Part shown: in pieces, positions 32,306 to 42,337 of the stretch
Layout of the letters: the number at the start of each line of letters is the position of its first letter
Numbering within the stretch: the first letter of the stretch is position 1
NCBI GenBank assembly: GCA_020002185.1
Contig: CM034533.1
Coordinates: 42,784,880-42,848,879, forward strand
DNA length: 64,000 nt
Origin: Paraescarpia echinospica
Lineage: Eukaryota > Annelida > Polychaeta > Sabellida > Siboglinidae
Direction: 5' to 3'
The notes under the pieces: generated by a model
What the model was told of the DNA's origin: nothing
Databases searched by the model: none
The model's input: only the letters and a program-made list of their open reading frames with translations
Position numbers and translations under genes: made by a program

Positions 32306-33684
32306 CCTGTCCCACTGTCAACAGATCGCAGCAGATTCTCTGAGAATACTGCTGCCCCCTTTCCACTTAGATGGAGGCCATCTCTCATGTACATATCTTC
32401 TCTCCCAACAAAGTACCCCCATAAATCTAGGAATCCCACGCCCTCTTCCTCACACATCTGCTCAGCTAGTGCATTGATCGCCATCCTCTTACAGTTTCTG
32501 TATCTTGCCCCCCTTCCTCCCATTACTGGCAAAATTCCTGAGAGAATAACCTGTTTCACTCTTGTCTTCTTTAGCTTCCTCACTAGATATCTGTACTTCT
32601 GAACTATCCCAGTTGTTCCCTCCTTGTCTGCATTGTTTGTACCAACGTGTACTAGTATAGACCCTCCCTTGCCAAGCCCCAATACCTTCTCTACCCTTTC
32701 GGTCACATGCTCTATCCTAGCCCCCGGTAGACATACAACAACGTCATTCCCCTCGCATATAGTCTTGTCTGTTTTTCTCAGAATTGAATCGCCCATAAAC
32801 ACTCTCTCTTTTCTCCTTGCCCCCTCAATCACTGCCTTGGAGTAGCTCCTCCGGTTTGCAGATGTCTGGTTGTTGTCTTTTCCTCTTGTCGTCTTCTCTC
32901 CTGTCACATTCCTTTCCTTCTTTCCTGTCGCGTTTTCTCTTGTCCCCTTTCCTCCTGTCATCTTCTCTTCTAGCACATTTACTCTCTCTTCCTTTCGTCC
33001 CTTCTTCTTTCCTCCCATCACATTTTCTTCTCTCCTCTCCCGTCCCTTTTCCCCGGCTACCTCCTTCACTCCGGTAACTTTCTCCCCTGTCACCTTCACG
33101 CCTGTCATGTTTTCTGTTTTTTCCTGAACACTATGTCTTCTTCCATCAGTCTTCTGTCTCACAGTCTTACCAACTGCCTCTGTGGTATCTACCTCTTCAC
33201 CACCTGTATCGCTGTCGTGTCTCTCCTCGTTCTCTACAGTCTGACTACCTGCTGATCTATCCCCACTGGCCCGTTTTCTTTTCCTCTGCCAAACACTTTT
33301 CCTCCGTCCCTCTGTTTTCTCAATGTCTTGTTCCTTCACACCGGTCACCTTCCTTCCTCTCAGTCTCCTTTCTTCAGTCTCCGTGTCACAACTCTGCTCC
33401 TTCCGTGTTGTAGAATTCTCAACTCTCTCCGCGCCATCCCTCTCTGCTCCATCTATTTCTATGTTGAGTCTCGCCTCCATCTCCTTCACTATGTCCGTCA
33501 ACTTACACACCTCCTTCATCAGATATTCCACCCTCAAACACCCCATACACCGAAATGTGAATCCGTCATCTTTGGTCTCTGCCCATGATTTTGGACAGCC
33601 AGACAACGCAAAATCCACCCAGCTCTGGCAGTCGTTGCAAACTAGGTGTCGTTTTGCCATGAGTTGCTGCTTGCAAGGTGCCAT
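32287..33684 (-). CDS. CR1 ORF1, intact 465 aa: PHD-like finger, TGxK-repeat linker, SGNH esterase
   Basis: ATG at 33684. A PHD-like finger at about 13-49 (HLVCNDCQSWVDFALSGCPK, FTFRCMGC), a short helix at 55-75 (MKEVCKLTDIVKEMEARLNI) and a highly charged linker at 80-285 with repeated TGVK, TGEK and TGGK blocks. The SGNH hydrolase spans about 290-455: MGDSILRKTD (Ser), VGTNNADKEG and RDGLHLSGKG (Asp, His). It ends IYLN at the TTTAAAC-TAA junction. This is the known ORF1 plan of CR1 elements, and it is the only unbroken ORF1 in the window. Confidence 0.92.
   Translation of the reverse strand: MAPCKQQLMAKRHLVCNDCQSWVDFALSGCPKSWAETKDDGFTFRCMGCLRVEYLMKEVCKLTDIVKEMEARLNIEIDGAERDGAERVENSTTRKEQSCDTETEERRLRGRKVTGVKEQDIEKTEGRRKSVWQRKRKRASGDRSAGSQTVENEERHDSDTGGEEVDTTEAVGKTVRQKTDGRRHSVQEKTENMTGVKVTGEKVTGVKEVAGEKGRERREENVMGGKKKGRKEERVNVLEEKMTGGKGTRENATGKKERNVTGEKTTRGKDNNQTSANRRSYSKAVIEGARRKERVFMGDSILRKTDKTICEGNDVVVCLPGARIEHVTERVEKVLGLGKGGSILVHVGTNNADKEGTTGIVQKYRYLVRKLKKTRVKQVILSGILPVMGGRGARYRNCKRMAINALAEQMCEEEGVGFLDLWGYFVGREDMYMRDGLHLSGKGAAVFSENLLRSVDSGTGCIYLN
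32290..32296 (-). promoter_or_regulatory. Putative -1 frameshift heptamer TTTAAAC (CR1 copy 3)
   Basis: ORF1 ends TAT TTA AAC TAA. T TTA AAC is in the correct X XXY YYZ phase and touches the stop (32287-32289). The -1 frame continues as LNSQGGLAEK into the endonuclease. No ATG occurs in ORF2 before the conserved CVCLNARSI block, so ribosomes must enter by frameshift or non-AUG reinitiation. The heptamer is the one used by coronaviruses and several retroelements. Confidence 0.65.
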
Positions 33685-33865
33685 ATCAGAATAAATCTTA
33701 TGTTCAAAGTAGTTTTATGTAGTCTTTGAAAAGACTTTTCTGTGTACAATTTACACCAGATTGTTTAAGTTATAATTAGTTATATTTGTTAACACACAGT
33801 GACACACCGTGCCTTAGCTAGTTACGATGTCGATGACAATGTATTCAAGTTAGGCTTAGATACAA

Positions 33866-34433
33866 GGTAGTCTTTACAAAGACTGTTTCCTGTGTACTAT
33901 TATACACTTTAAAAGATTGTTATTTCAGGTTTTAATTACTAATCTAACTACACCGATTATCTCAAATAACGCTATTCTATTGTCGTTCACGGTACGCTAA
34001 CTTCGCCAGTGACCTACTTTGTAAACAACGTTCCGATTACATTAACGTCCCCAATTATCGTTCGCAAATTGCCTACTTTTAATCTACCCTAGATTACTCC
34101 CTCTAGCTAACTTTTAACAAAAAATATTGCTTAATATATTGATTTTATGTGAGGCAGCGATGCAATATTTATAGTAAAGGTGCAGATGGTAGCGCCCCCT
34201 AGTAGATAGGCCTGGAGTTTCCCTAGTGATCAAGCTGAGACCAACGCGGAGGAATATGTAAAGGAGTGATAGGGGCTATATAGGCCAGCCACAAAGGAAA
34301 TTCAGCCTCACTCTCTGGTTTGGTTTGATTCAGTGTATACTATTGGCTCGCCAATCACCAAGATTCTGTGTGCTGTTTTTATGTCGATTTAGTTATATTT
34401 GGTATCGTTGTTTTGTGTTAATCGTGTGAGTTA
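33866..34433 (+). other. Non-coding region upstream of SGNH ORF, possible promoter
   Basis: No ORF. 34273-34282 reads GGGCTATATAGGCC, a TATA-like sequence, and is followed at a promoter-like distance by CTCACTCTCTGGTTTGG. AGCGCCCCCTAGTAGATAGG lies upstream. It may be the 5' control region of the element that encodes the SGNH protein, but no terminal repeat was found to prove this. Confidence 0.35.
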
Positions 34434-34616
34434 GTGTGTTGTAGGCGGGGTATTAGCGGAGTTGGAGGAAGGTACGAAGGAGTTCGAACACGGGGACAGC
34501 GTGGTGACGCCATTTGCGCCAGCGTGGGCTATTGGCATTACAAGGTAACCATCATCGTGGGTCGAGCGAGGAAGCTGTGCAAAGATAAGTATAATTTATT
34601 TTGTTACAGTAAGCGT

Positions 34617-35231
34617 ATGATGGATAGTGGCAAGGAAAGTAAGGCGTTAGCATTAGTGATTGGCGATAGCCACGTATTCTGGCTACAGAAGTTTGTCGAG
34701 TCCGAGACGGTTCGTTTTTTTCCGGGGTCGCCGCTCGCGGGTAATGATTGCCGCATCAGTTTTGCGGGTTATCGGGGCGGTTCGGTAAGTTCGGTGGGTA
34801 GCCATAGAGGTTTGGCGAGGAGTGTGGCAAGGGATTTACCTCGGGTTGTGGTCATGAGTGTAGGGGGTAACGACATAGACAGTGCGCCAGGACACCAAGT
34901 ATTGAAAGTAGGGATGCGTCTGTACGAGGTTGCCCAGGATTTGGTTAGAAGAGGGGTTGAGCGCGTGGTGATATGCCAGGTGGTGAAACGTAAAACATAT
35001 CGCCACATTTCAAGCGAGGAAGGAGCTAGGCGCGTAGTCGAAATTAATGAATTTCTTAAGGCAGTGTGTGACACCGGTAAGATTAGCTTTTGGAAGCACA
35101 AAGGGTTGTGGAACTCGCGGCACGAAATTTTTCGGCCAGATGGAGTTCACTTCAACGATCTCGGTAATTACAAGCTATGGCGCAGTGTTAGGGGAGCAGT
35201 TTTTATGGCAGTGAAGAGCATTAAGATGTAA
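34617..35231 (+). CDS. SGNH/GDSL hydrolase-like ORF of a retroelement
   Basis: 204 residues from ATG 34617; the frame is open upstream to 34434. SGNH blocks: ALALVIGDSHVFWL (Ser in GDS), VVMSVGGNDIDSA (GGND) and FRPDGVHFNDLGNYKLW (Asp/His). DLVRRGVERVVICQVVKRKT fits the fold between them. Such stand-alone SGNH ORFs accompany Ngaro/DIRS-type tyrosine-recombinase retrotransposons in many invertebrates, and one such element starts at 39540. TTGTTACAGTAAG just before the ATG is the same motif that repeats in the hairpin array downstream. The frame is unbroken, so the copy is young or conserved. Confidence 0.7.
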   Translation: MMDSGKESKALALVIGDSHVFWLQKFVESETVRFFPGSPLAGNDCRISFAGYRGGSVSSVGSHRGLARSVARDLPRVVVMSVGGNDIDSAPGHQVLKVGMRLYEVAQDLVRRGVERVVICQVVKRKTYRHISSEEGARRVVEINEFLKAVCDTGKISFWKHKGLWNSRHEIFRPDGVHFNDLGNYKLWRSVRGAVFMAVKSIKM

Positions 35232-35414
35232 GTGTGCGGGGTCGCCGACTGACAGTATCGACACAGTGGTAAGTGAGTGAATGTGAAACTTCAAAAGTTG
35301 ACGCTAATGTTATAGATTCGTAATGGTTACTTGGATAATACAATGAATAGGCGTACCTATGTGATATAGTAATGGGATGTTTGTTGGTAGTGATGCTGGC
35401 AAAACAGTAATGTT

Positions 35415-35800
35415 CAGTATCTACGATCAGTCGTCCTTACTGCCAACAGTAAGTGTGATCAGAACATGAGTGAGTGGGAATTACGACTGGTCGTCCTTAC
35501 TGGGAACAGTAAGTGTGTAATAGTCGATAATGCAGTCTACGATAGTAAAGTTAGACGTTTACGACCAGTCGTCCTTACTTGTTACAGTAAGTGTGAAATG
35601 TATGCGTTTGGGTTTGGTTACGACTGGTCGTCCTTACTGGGAACAGTAAGTGTGTAATAGTTGGTGATGCAGTCTAAAATAGTAAAGTTAGACGTTTACG
35701 ACCAGTCGTCCTTACTTGTTACAGTAAGTGTGAGATGTATGCGTTGGGGGTTCGCTATGGCTGGTCGTCCTTACTGGTACAGTAAGAGTGCAATCGTTCG
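35415..35800 (+). repeat. Array of six to seven paired dyads downstream of SGNH ORF
   Basis: Units of 55-80 bp, each with CGACYRGTCG (self-complementary type) followed by TCCTTACT and, after 3-5 nt, ACAGTAAGTG. The CTTACTG/CAGTAAG arms form a hairpin in every unit; neighbouring units alternate CGACTGGTCG and CGACCAGTCG. Spacers repeat alternately (TAGTAAAGTTAGACGTTTA or AAATGTATGCGTT). It resembles in layout the hairpin array at 43330-43690 behind the recombinase ORF. Confidence 0.8.
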
Positions 35801-36074
35801 GGATGATAATGGCTAAGTTAGTAATACTAGGTGTTGCGCCCAGTTGTCCTTAATGGGACCGTTATGGTTAATGGTTGGTAATCCGTTACGGATAATGATT
35901 GGTAATTGGTTGTGATGAGCAACATTGGATGTTTATGTTTTAGTAAGTTGATAAGTTAGGGTAAGGGGTTGCAATAAGCTGCATTTATTGGACACAGTAC
36001 GTGCGATAGCGGGAGTGAGTGAATATAATGGGTTTTACCTATCGTAGGTGTCTTAAGGGTGTAATGAGATGGAA
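35801..36074. other. Gene-free stretch before CR1 copy 4
   Basis: G/T-rich sequence with loose TGGTTGGTAAT-type repetition and no ORF. It ends at the 3' tail of CR1 copy 4. Confidence 0.5.
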
Positions 36075-37557
36075 AATTTAACAAGATTGCCATCCAAAAA
36101 ATTACTCTGGATGGCAGGTGGACAAGGAAGCCTTTTGGCTTATCGAGAGTCCAATACTTTTTATCTACATGTATCCCGCCTTTTTAAGGTGTGTGTCGAT
36201 TTTAGTTTTAAACATTCACGCTACTAGCACCAACACAATCAGGAGATAATCTGTTCCATTCATTTACAGTCCTCTGTGAGAATGAGAACTTTCTTATATC
36301 TAATCTACACTGCTCCTTCACTAATGTAGCTTCATGTCCTCTAGTCCTTCTATCTTTCTTAACTGAGAAAAAAATATTTCTATCAATATTTTCATAACGA
36401 CCAATATTTTAAACACTCTATGCATCTCCTCTCACCTCCTGGTCTCTAATGTTGTTAAACCACATTCCCTTTGTGGCTTATTTCTGTAACCAGACCCCCG
36501 TGATTTGCATCATCTTTAGCCTCTGTACTCTTTCTAGCATATCTATGTCCTTCTTAAGGCTATGGGCCTCCATGCTTTGTATACACATATTCTAAACAGC
36601 TCCCACTATTGTTTTGTACAGCGGTACTATTAATTTTTCTATATCGCTATATTTCACCTAATTAATCCATGACGATTTCCTTTGACGCTGCACCTGCACT
36701 GCTCTGAACCCTTCATATCTACCAAGCAACTCAAAGTCCTTTCTTTTTATATAGTACTCTAGAACAGTACCCCCCATTTTATATTTTACCTCTCTCATTC
36801 CCATGACTATGGAGGTGGTACTTACATTTCCCTAAAAATTGGAATTACATTTGCCAATTTTCAGAATTAGCCTTTGATCAACCTATCAAGATCATCTTGT
36901 AAATGCTGTCTGTCTCCATCACTTTTAATCCTTCTAAACACTTTTGTATCATCCGCAAATTTTAACACCTTGCTTGTTATATCATCGTCCAAATCGTTGA
37001 TATATATTAAGAATAATATAGGTCCTAGTACTGATCCCTGTGGTACCCCACTCAATACCGATTTCAGTTTGAAGCCTCCCCATCAACTACTACACGTTGT
37101 CTTCTGTCATTCAGCCATTTTTCTATCCAGTTTATTATACCATTTCCTATGCCATGGGCCTTTAGCATAAGGAGTAATCTTTGATGTGGTACTTTGTCGA
37201 AAGCTTTTTGAAAATCTAAATAGATGATATCTACTGGTGATCCCTCATCTACCCACCTAGTGATGTCTTCCAAAAAACATAACATATTTGTTAAGCATGA
37301 CCTCGCTTTTAAAAACCCATGTTGAGATAGGTTTATCAAGTTATGTTTAACAAGAAAATCCACCATGTGATCTTTAATTAGTCTTTCTAATAATTTGCAA
37401 ATCACTAATGTTAAACTCACTGGTCTATAGTTCTCTGACTTGTTTCTCGAACCTTTTTTAAATAACGGTATAATGTTTGCCTCTTTCCATTCTAAAGGAA
37501 CCACTCCCTCTTCTAATGACAAATTGAAAACTGTTGCAAGCGGTACGCTAATTTGTT

Positions 37558-38858
37558 CTACAATTTCCAATAGTAGTTTGGGCGAATCCCGTCCACTCCA
37601 GGTGATTTATTATCCTTCATAGCCCTTATTTTCTTAGCTACCATTTCCGAGGTTACAACTAACTGTCCTAAATAGTCTGAATCTGCCCCCTTGAACTTAG
37701 CCTCTGGTACTGGCAGTGAACTAATATCTTCCCTGGTAAACACTGAACTAAAATACTCATTGAGGTCTTCTGCCATTAAGAATCCCTCTGATATTGTATT
37801 TCCAGCACTATCTTCAAGAGGACCGACCTTATCCTGAACTTTCTGTTTGCTTCGAATATACGCATAAAAACTCTTACTGTCATGTTTTATATTACTAGCT
37901 AATTTTTTTTCATAGCTTCTCTTTGAATTTCTAATTTCAGCTGTAGCTTGATTAAGTGCTTCTTTATAAATGTAGTCTTCATCATTTCCAGTACATCTAT
38001 ATGACTTCCACATCATTTGTTTATACTTAATTTTTCTAATGGCTTCTTTCGATAAGTGTTTCTTTTTAGACCGTTTCCCTTGTTTTTTGAAAGGTACAAA
38101 TTTATCGACTATGCATTTAATTTCACTATTTAAGATATTCCAGCATTCGGTTGCTGTCTTATTCTTCAGTGTGTTATTCCAGTCTATCTTTGCTAAATAT
38201 TTCCTTATGTCCTTATATTTTCCTTTGTGAAAATTTCTCCTGTACTGCTTTTTACTATTCCTTTCTGATTTTACTTTGATGGTAAAATGTATCTGGCTGT
38301 GATCACTACTTCCCAGAGGCTCACATAATTTAACATTATCAACTAATTCATTCTGTGAGGACAAAACTAAGTCTAACACATTCTCTCCCCTGGTTGGTTC
38401 TAGCACATGTTGAGAAAGGAAACTATCTTGTACTAAAACTAAAAACTTGTGGTCCTCACTCCCCATACTCTGTAGAGATTTCCATTGTATATGCCCATGG
38501 TTAAAGTCCCCATAATAATACAGTTCCGTTTGCTTACTTCCCTTATAGCGTTTTGTATTTTTTCATTCTCTTCTATGCTTATGTTTGGACTTCTATAAAC
38601 TAACCCAACTGTTAACGTTGAGTTTCCTGTAACTATGTTACACCAAACAGCTTCTTCGCAATCTGCTTCTCTTTCTAATTTTATTTCATAAGCCTGGATA
38701 GATTCTTTAATATATAAAATAACTCCACCTCCCTTTCTTCCTATTCTATCTTTCCTAAACATTACATATCCTGTTAGTCCCAATTCGGCATCTGGTATAT
38801 CAGTGGTGGCCCACGATTCGGTTATACCTATTATGTGAGGGTCAATATCTTCTACCAT
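37558..38858 (-). pseudogene. CR1 copy 4 ORF2 endonuclease and linker
   Basis: 38439-38858 carries MVEDIDPHIIGITESWATTD and GRKGGGVILYIKESIQAYEI; a one-base loss near 38505 damages the GDFN block (IMGTLTMG). 37558-38466 carries LDLVLSSQNELVDNVKLCEP, GSSDHSQIHFTIKVKSERN, the linker and KSPGVDGI. RT continues in 37064-37570 and 36867-37055 after further shifts. Inactive. Confidence 0.85.
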
Positions 38859-39022
38859 AATGTTTAGTTCACTTCTTTTGTTTACTATGCTCCTTGCATT
38901 TAAACAAATGTATTTATATCCTGATTCAGAACAGTTTTCCAGGCTGTTCTTTGCCGATTTATTTCTGCTGTCTTTATCTATGCCTCCAGTTTCAGGCTTC
39001 TCTGTGAATCCCCCCTGCGAAT

Positions 39023-39516
39023 CTAGTTTAAATAGATGCAGCCTGTCCCACTGTCAACAGATTGCAGTAAGTTCTCTGAGAAAACTGCTGCCCCCTTTCC
39101 ACTTAGATGTAGGCCATCTCTCATGTACATATCTTCCCTCCCAACAAAGTATCCCCATAAATCTACGAATCCCACCCCCTCTTCTTTACACATCTGCTCA
39201 ACTAGTGCGTTGATCGCCATCCTCTTGCAGTTTCTATATGTCGGCCCCTTCCTCCCATTACTGGCAAAATTCCTGAGAGGATAATCTGTTCTACTCTTGT
39301 CTTCTTTAACTTCTTCACTAACTGTCTGTACTTCTGAACTATCCCAGTTGTTCCCTCCCTCTCTGCGTTATTTGTCCCTACATGTACTAGTATAGACCCT
39401 CCCTTGCCATGCCCCAGTACCTTCTCTACCCTTTCAGTTACATGTTCTATCCTAGCCCCCGGTAGACAAACAACGACGTCCTCCCCCTCGCTTAGAGTCT
39501 TATCTGTCTTTCTCAA
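39023..39516 (-). pseudogene. CR1 copy 4 ORF1, SGNH esterase fragment
   Basis: Frames 39202-39516 (VVVCLPGARIEHVTERVEKV, VHVGTNNAEREGTTGIVQKY) and 39023-39220 (EEGVGFVDLWGYFVGREDMY, MRDGLHLSGKG) are joined across a small indel at about 39240. The GDS block is just beyond the truncation point. Confidence 0.85.
39026..39032 (-). promoter_or_regulatory. TTTAAAC frameshift heptamer (CR1 copy 4)
   Basis: Same position and phase as in copies 2 and 3, although the ORF1 stop behind it is TAG (39023-39025) instead of TAA. The heptamer is unchanged while neighbouring bases differ. Confidence 0.6.
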
Positions 39517-39648
39517 TTCAGTGATATCAATCGATAAGTGACATTGTTCGGATATGTGGACTCAATGTAAAGGACCAGGTGGTCCGTATGGTTGGAAATG
39601 TTGTATTGGTTTCCTATTGAAATATAACACCACCCATCATATTGTAGA

Positions 39649-40731
39649 ATGGCGCCGGTGAGGCAGTCTGTCCGGCAGCGTGCCAGGGCGGCAGCAAGTG
39701 GTCATCCCCCACAGATTCAAGACGTGCCAGCAGCAGTCCAAGTAGACCCTGCGGCTAGACTGGCAACAGCATCTGCTGCGAGTGCTGCTCGTCGACGCTG
39801 GGAAGCGAACATCGAGAGTCGTCTCGATGCGACAGACCAGCTCCGTCGGGAACTGCGGGAGGTGAAGGACTTGCTGCAGTCGGTCGTACCTAACGTGATG
39901 CCGGCGACGGCAAGTCAACCGATACCTGGGTCTGCTTCGTCGTCGGATATGGCGCAGGGAACTGCCATGGTGGAACCTCCATGGCCTAATGGAGAAGGCA
40001 TGGTGGGATCGTGCCAGTCAATAGATACAGGTATGGTGCAGTGTATGCAGAATTTGCCGGGGCCGACGCAGACAAGGGTGGCCAAAGTAATTAGTAACTC
40101 CTTGTCTCTTCATGGTCATGTTCCTAGTAAAATTAGAAGTAAGATATGGGAGGGTGAATTTGTTGATATGCACTCTCTCCTTCCAGAAGCCACATTCACA
40201 CAACCAGATCTATCCCTCTCAATCCGTCCTGAAGGAGATAGTGGTAGCCCAGCTGTTTGCGTCGTGCCGAAGCCCAAAACAGAAATCAGGTCATTCTACG
40301 TATGGTCCAAAGCGTTTGATATATTCAGTTCAGTGTACATGCTGAAGCCAGGCAATATAGTGGAGGGCCCCAAGCTGCTTAAGTATAGGCACATCATCCG
40401 AAATCTATGTGAACGAGGGGGGAACTGGCGAGGGTATGACGAGTCCTTTCGCACTTTCAAAACAGTAGAGGGTTGGCAGTGGGATGAGATGCATTCTGAG
40501 TTGTGGCTGCAGGCGGCTCAGCCAGTGCCAAAGGGGCAAGGGCGGCCTCCCTTTCTTGGCAAGGGGGCAGCTCTCCGACTCGGACAATGCAATACATACA
40601 ACGCAGGTACCCCATGTCCCTACAATCCGTGCAGGTACAGACATGCATGCAGGTGGTGCGGGGCAGGGCATCCCGGGGTTAGATGTCCAAAGCATAGAAG
40701 AATCCCAGCTCAGCGGGGAGGGTTCAAGTAG
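39649..40731 (+). CDS. YR-retrotransposon ORF1 (Gag-like, zinc knuckle)
   Basis: 360 residues from ATG 39649. The N terminus is basic and Ala-rich (RQRARAAASGHPPQI), with a probable coiled coil at 60-85 (ESRLDATDQLRRELREVKDL). A central helical region (SFYVWSKAFDIFSSVYMLKP) is typical of the Gag-like ORF of DIRS/Ngaro elements. A Cys/His cluster lies near the C terminus (CNTYNAGTPCPYNPCRYRHA and CRWCGAGHPGVRCPKH). It presumably packages element RNA. It stops at 40729-40731, 16 nt before the likely ORF2 ATG. Confidence 0.8.
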   Translation: MAPVRQSVRQRARAAASGHPPQIQDVPAAVQVDPAARLATASAASAARRRWEANIESRLDATDQLRRELREVKDLLQSVVPNVMPATASQPIPGSASSSDMAQGTAMVEPPWPNGEGMVGSCQSIDTGMVQCMQNLPGPTQTRVAKVISNSLSLHGHVPSKIRSKIWEGEFVDMHSLLPEATFTQPDLSLSIRPEGDSGSPAVCVVPKPKTEIRSFYVWSKAFDIFSSVYMLKPGNIVEGPKLLKYRHIIRNLCERGGNWRGYDESFRTFKTVEGWQWDEMHSELWLQAAQPVPKGQGRPPFLGKGAALRLGQCNTYNAGTPCPYNPCRYRHACRWCGAGHPGVRCPKHRRIPAQRGGFK

Positions 40732-40747
40732 TAAAGGTGAACTGGTC

Positions 40748-42337
40748 ATGCCCTCGCCCGTATCCCCAGCCATACTCAGCAAGTGGTTACAGGGATATGA
40801 TATAGCTCAGATTGAATATCTGGTGAACGGTTTTGAAAAAGGCTTTGATATTGGGTGTTTAGGGATACCAATACAGAAGGATAAGAAAGTTGCTAACATG
40901 CGATCTGCTTTTGAATTACCACAGGTAATAGATATGAAGTTGCAGAAAGAATTATCGTTACAGAGAGTTTTAGGTCCCTTTGACATACTCCCCGATGACC
41001 CCACGTTTAGAGTGTCCCCCCTTGGTGTAGTGCCTAAAAAGTTACCAGGGGAATTTCGTATGATTCATAACTTATCTTACCCAGAAGGCTCTTCTGTTAA
41101 TGACTACATACCCAGTGAATTTAGCACAGTTCAATACGCAACAATACAGGACGCTATTTCCTTTATCAAGCAGGCCACCAATATCGTGTTTATGGCTAAA
41201 GTAGATATCGAATCTGCATTCAGAATAATTCCGGTAGCTTCGAAAGACCGTCCACTGCTAGGTTTCTGTTGGAAGGATAAATTTTACATGGACGCGGTCC
41301 TGCCAATGGGTTGTGCTAGTTCGTGTGCTATCTTTGAAGCTTTCAGCACAGCATTAGAGTGGGTGGCTGAGGAGAAGCTGGGTTTGACAAAGGTAATTCA
41401 TGTGCTGGATGACTTTCTGTTGTTAGCGGAGTCCACGGGGAAATGTCAAAGGGATTTGAAAGCGTTCATGCAAATGTGTAGAGAGCTAGGGGTTCCATTA
41501 GCACCAGATAAGACAGTTGGCTCATGTACGGAAATACAATTCCTAGGTATTACTCTCGATACAGTGTCAATGGAGGCCCGCTTGCCAGAAGACAAGTTGG
41601 AAAAGGGCAGGTCATTGTTACAGTCATTTCTTGGTAAGCACAAGGTCACACTCAGGGAGTTAGAGTCTCTGATAGGGTTACTCAGTTTCATGTGCTGTAT
41701 GTTGCGTTTTGCAAGGGCCTTTTTAAGAAGAATGATCGATATAACTCTTGGATTAAGCAAGCCTAATCACCACGTTAGGCTAACAAGGCAGGTCAAGTTG
41801 GATATGTTGGTCTGGCTGGAATTTCTTGATAATTTTAATGGCAGGTCTTTCTTTATAAATGATGAGTTTCTCACAGGAGATTATCTGCAGTTGTTCACGG
41901 ATGCATCGAGGGGCATAGGGTATGGGGCAGTATGTGGGCCTGAATGGTTTTATGGTGAATGGCCCATCTCTTGGCAAGCTCACAACATTACAGTATTGGA
42001 GTTATACCCCATTATGGCTGCTGTGGAGATGTGGGGGGAGGCCTGGGCAAACAGTAGTGTCTGTTTTGTTACGGACAATGAATCTTTGGTCTCGGTGCTC
42101 AACAAACAGTCATCCAAAGAATCATCAGTAATGGTGTTACTTCGTAAGTTGATTTTAACATGCTTGCGTTTGAATATTAATTTTACAGCCCGACATGTGC
42201 CAGGTCGGGACAATACACTTGCTGACAAATTGTCCCGTTCTCAGATCGACGAATTTCACAAGCTGGCACCAGGGGCCAATCACGAGCCGACCACACTGCC
42301 ATTCCACATCTCCCCGGCGGCCTTCGGGACACTGTAG
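40748..42337 (+). CDS. YR-retrotransposon ORF2: reverse transcriptase plus RNase H
   Basis: 529 residues from ATG 40748; the frame is open back to 40484, but that part overlaps ORF1 and has no homology. RT blocks: VVPKKLPGEFRMIHNLSYPE, FMAKVDIESAFRIIPV (first Asp), PLLGFCWKDKFYMDAVLPMG, CASSCAIFEAFSTAL, VIHVLDDFLLLAES (LDD catalytic pair) and FLGITLDTVSMEARLP. RNase H: LQLFTDASRGIGYGAV, LELYPIMAAVEMW, CFVTDNESLVSVLNK and RHVPGRDNTLADKLSR (D, E, D, D). Unbroken. It makes element cDNA in a circular-DNA pathway. Confidence 0.9.
   Translation: MPSPVSPAILSKWLQGYDIAQIEYLVNGFEKGFDIGCLGIPIQKDKKVANMRSAFELPQVIDMKLQKELSLQRVLGPFDILPDDPTFRVSPLGVVPKKLPGEFRMIHNLSYPEGSSVNDYIPSEFSTVQYATIQDAISFIKQATNIVFMAKVDIESAFRIIPVASKDRPLLGFCWKDKFYMDAVLPMGCASSCAIFEAFSTALEWVAEEKLGLTKVIHVLDDFLLLAESTGKCQRDLKAFMQMCRELGVPLAPDKTVGSCTEIQFLGITLDTVSMEARLPEDKLEKGRSLLQSFLGKHKVTLRELESLIGLLSFMCCMLRFARAFLRRMIDITLGLSKPNHHVRLTRQVKLDMLVWLEFLDNFNGRSFFINDEFLTGDYLQLFTDASRGIGYGAVCGPEWFYGEWPISWQAHNITVLELYPIMAAVEMWGEAWANSSVCFVTDNESLVSVLNKQSSKESSVMVLLRKLILTCLRLNINFTARHVPGRDNTLADKLSRSQIDEFHKLAPGANHEPTTLPFHISPAAFGTL

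Larger units (their letters stand above)
29694..33865 (-). mobile_element. CR1-type LINE copy 3 (near full length)
   Basis: The best-preserved copy. It has an intact ORF1, an ORF2 with one internal deletion (about 330 bp at 30980, removing the endonuclease-RT linker and early RT) and the 3' hairpin at 29715-29744. The 5' UTR to about 33865 is shared with copy 2. It contains an AGTCTTT/AAAGACT dyad, with a diverged second copy near 33868-33940 that may extend the 5' UTR. It is inserted in the AP3D1-derived 58-bp minisatellite. Confidence 0.92.
36075..39515 (-). mobile_element. CR1-type LINE copy 4 (older, 5'-truncated in ORF1)
   Basis: Same family as copies 1-3 but visibly more diverged, especially 36430-36860, where the thumb region is scrambled by indels. 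ORF2 pieces: 36867-37055 ([28 protein letters not shown]), 37064-37570 (YLDFQKAFDKVPHQRLLLML), 37558-38466 and 38439-38858 (GITESW). ORF1 remains only as the SGNH part (39023-39516) and is truncated at 39515 before the GDS block. The 3' hairpin at 36088-36116 keeps its GCCATCC/GGATGGC stem. Confidence 0.9.
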
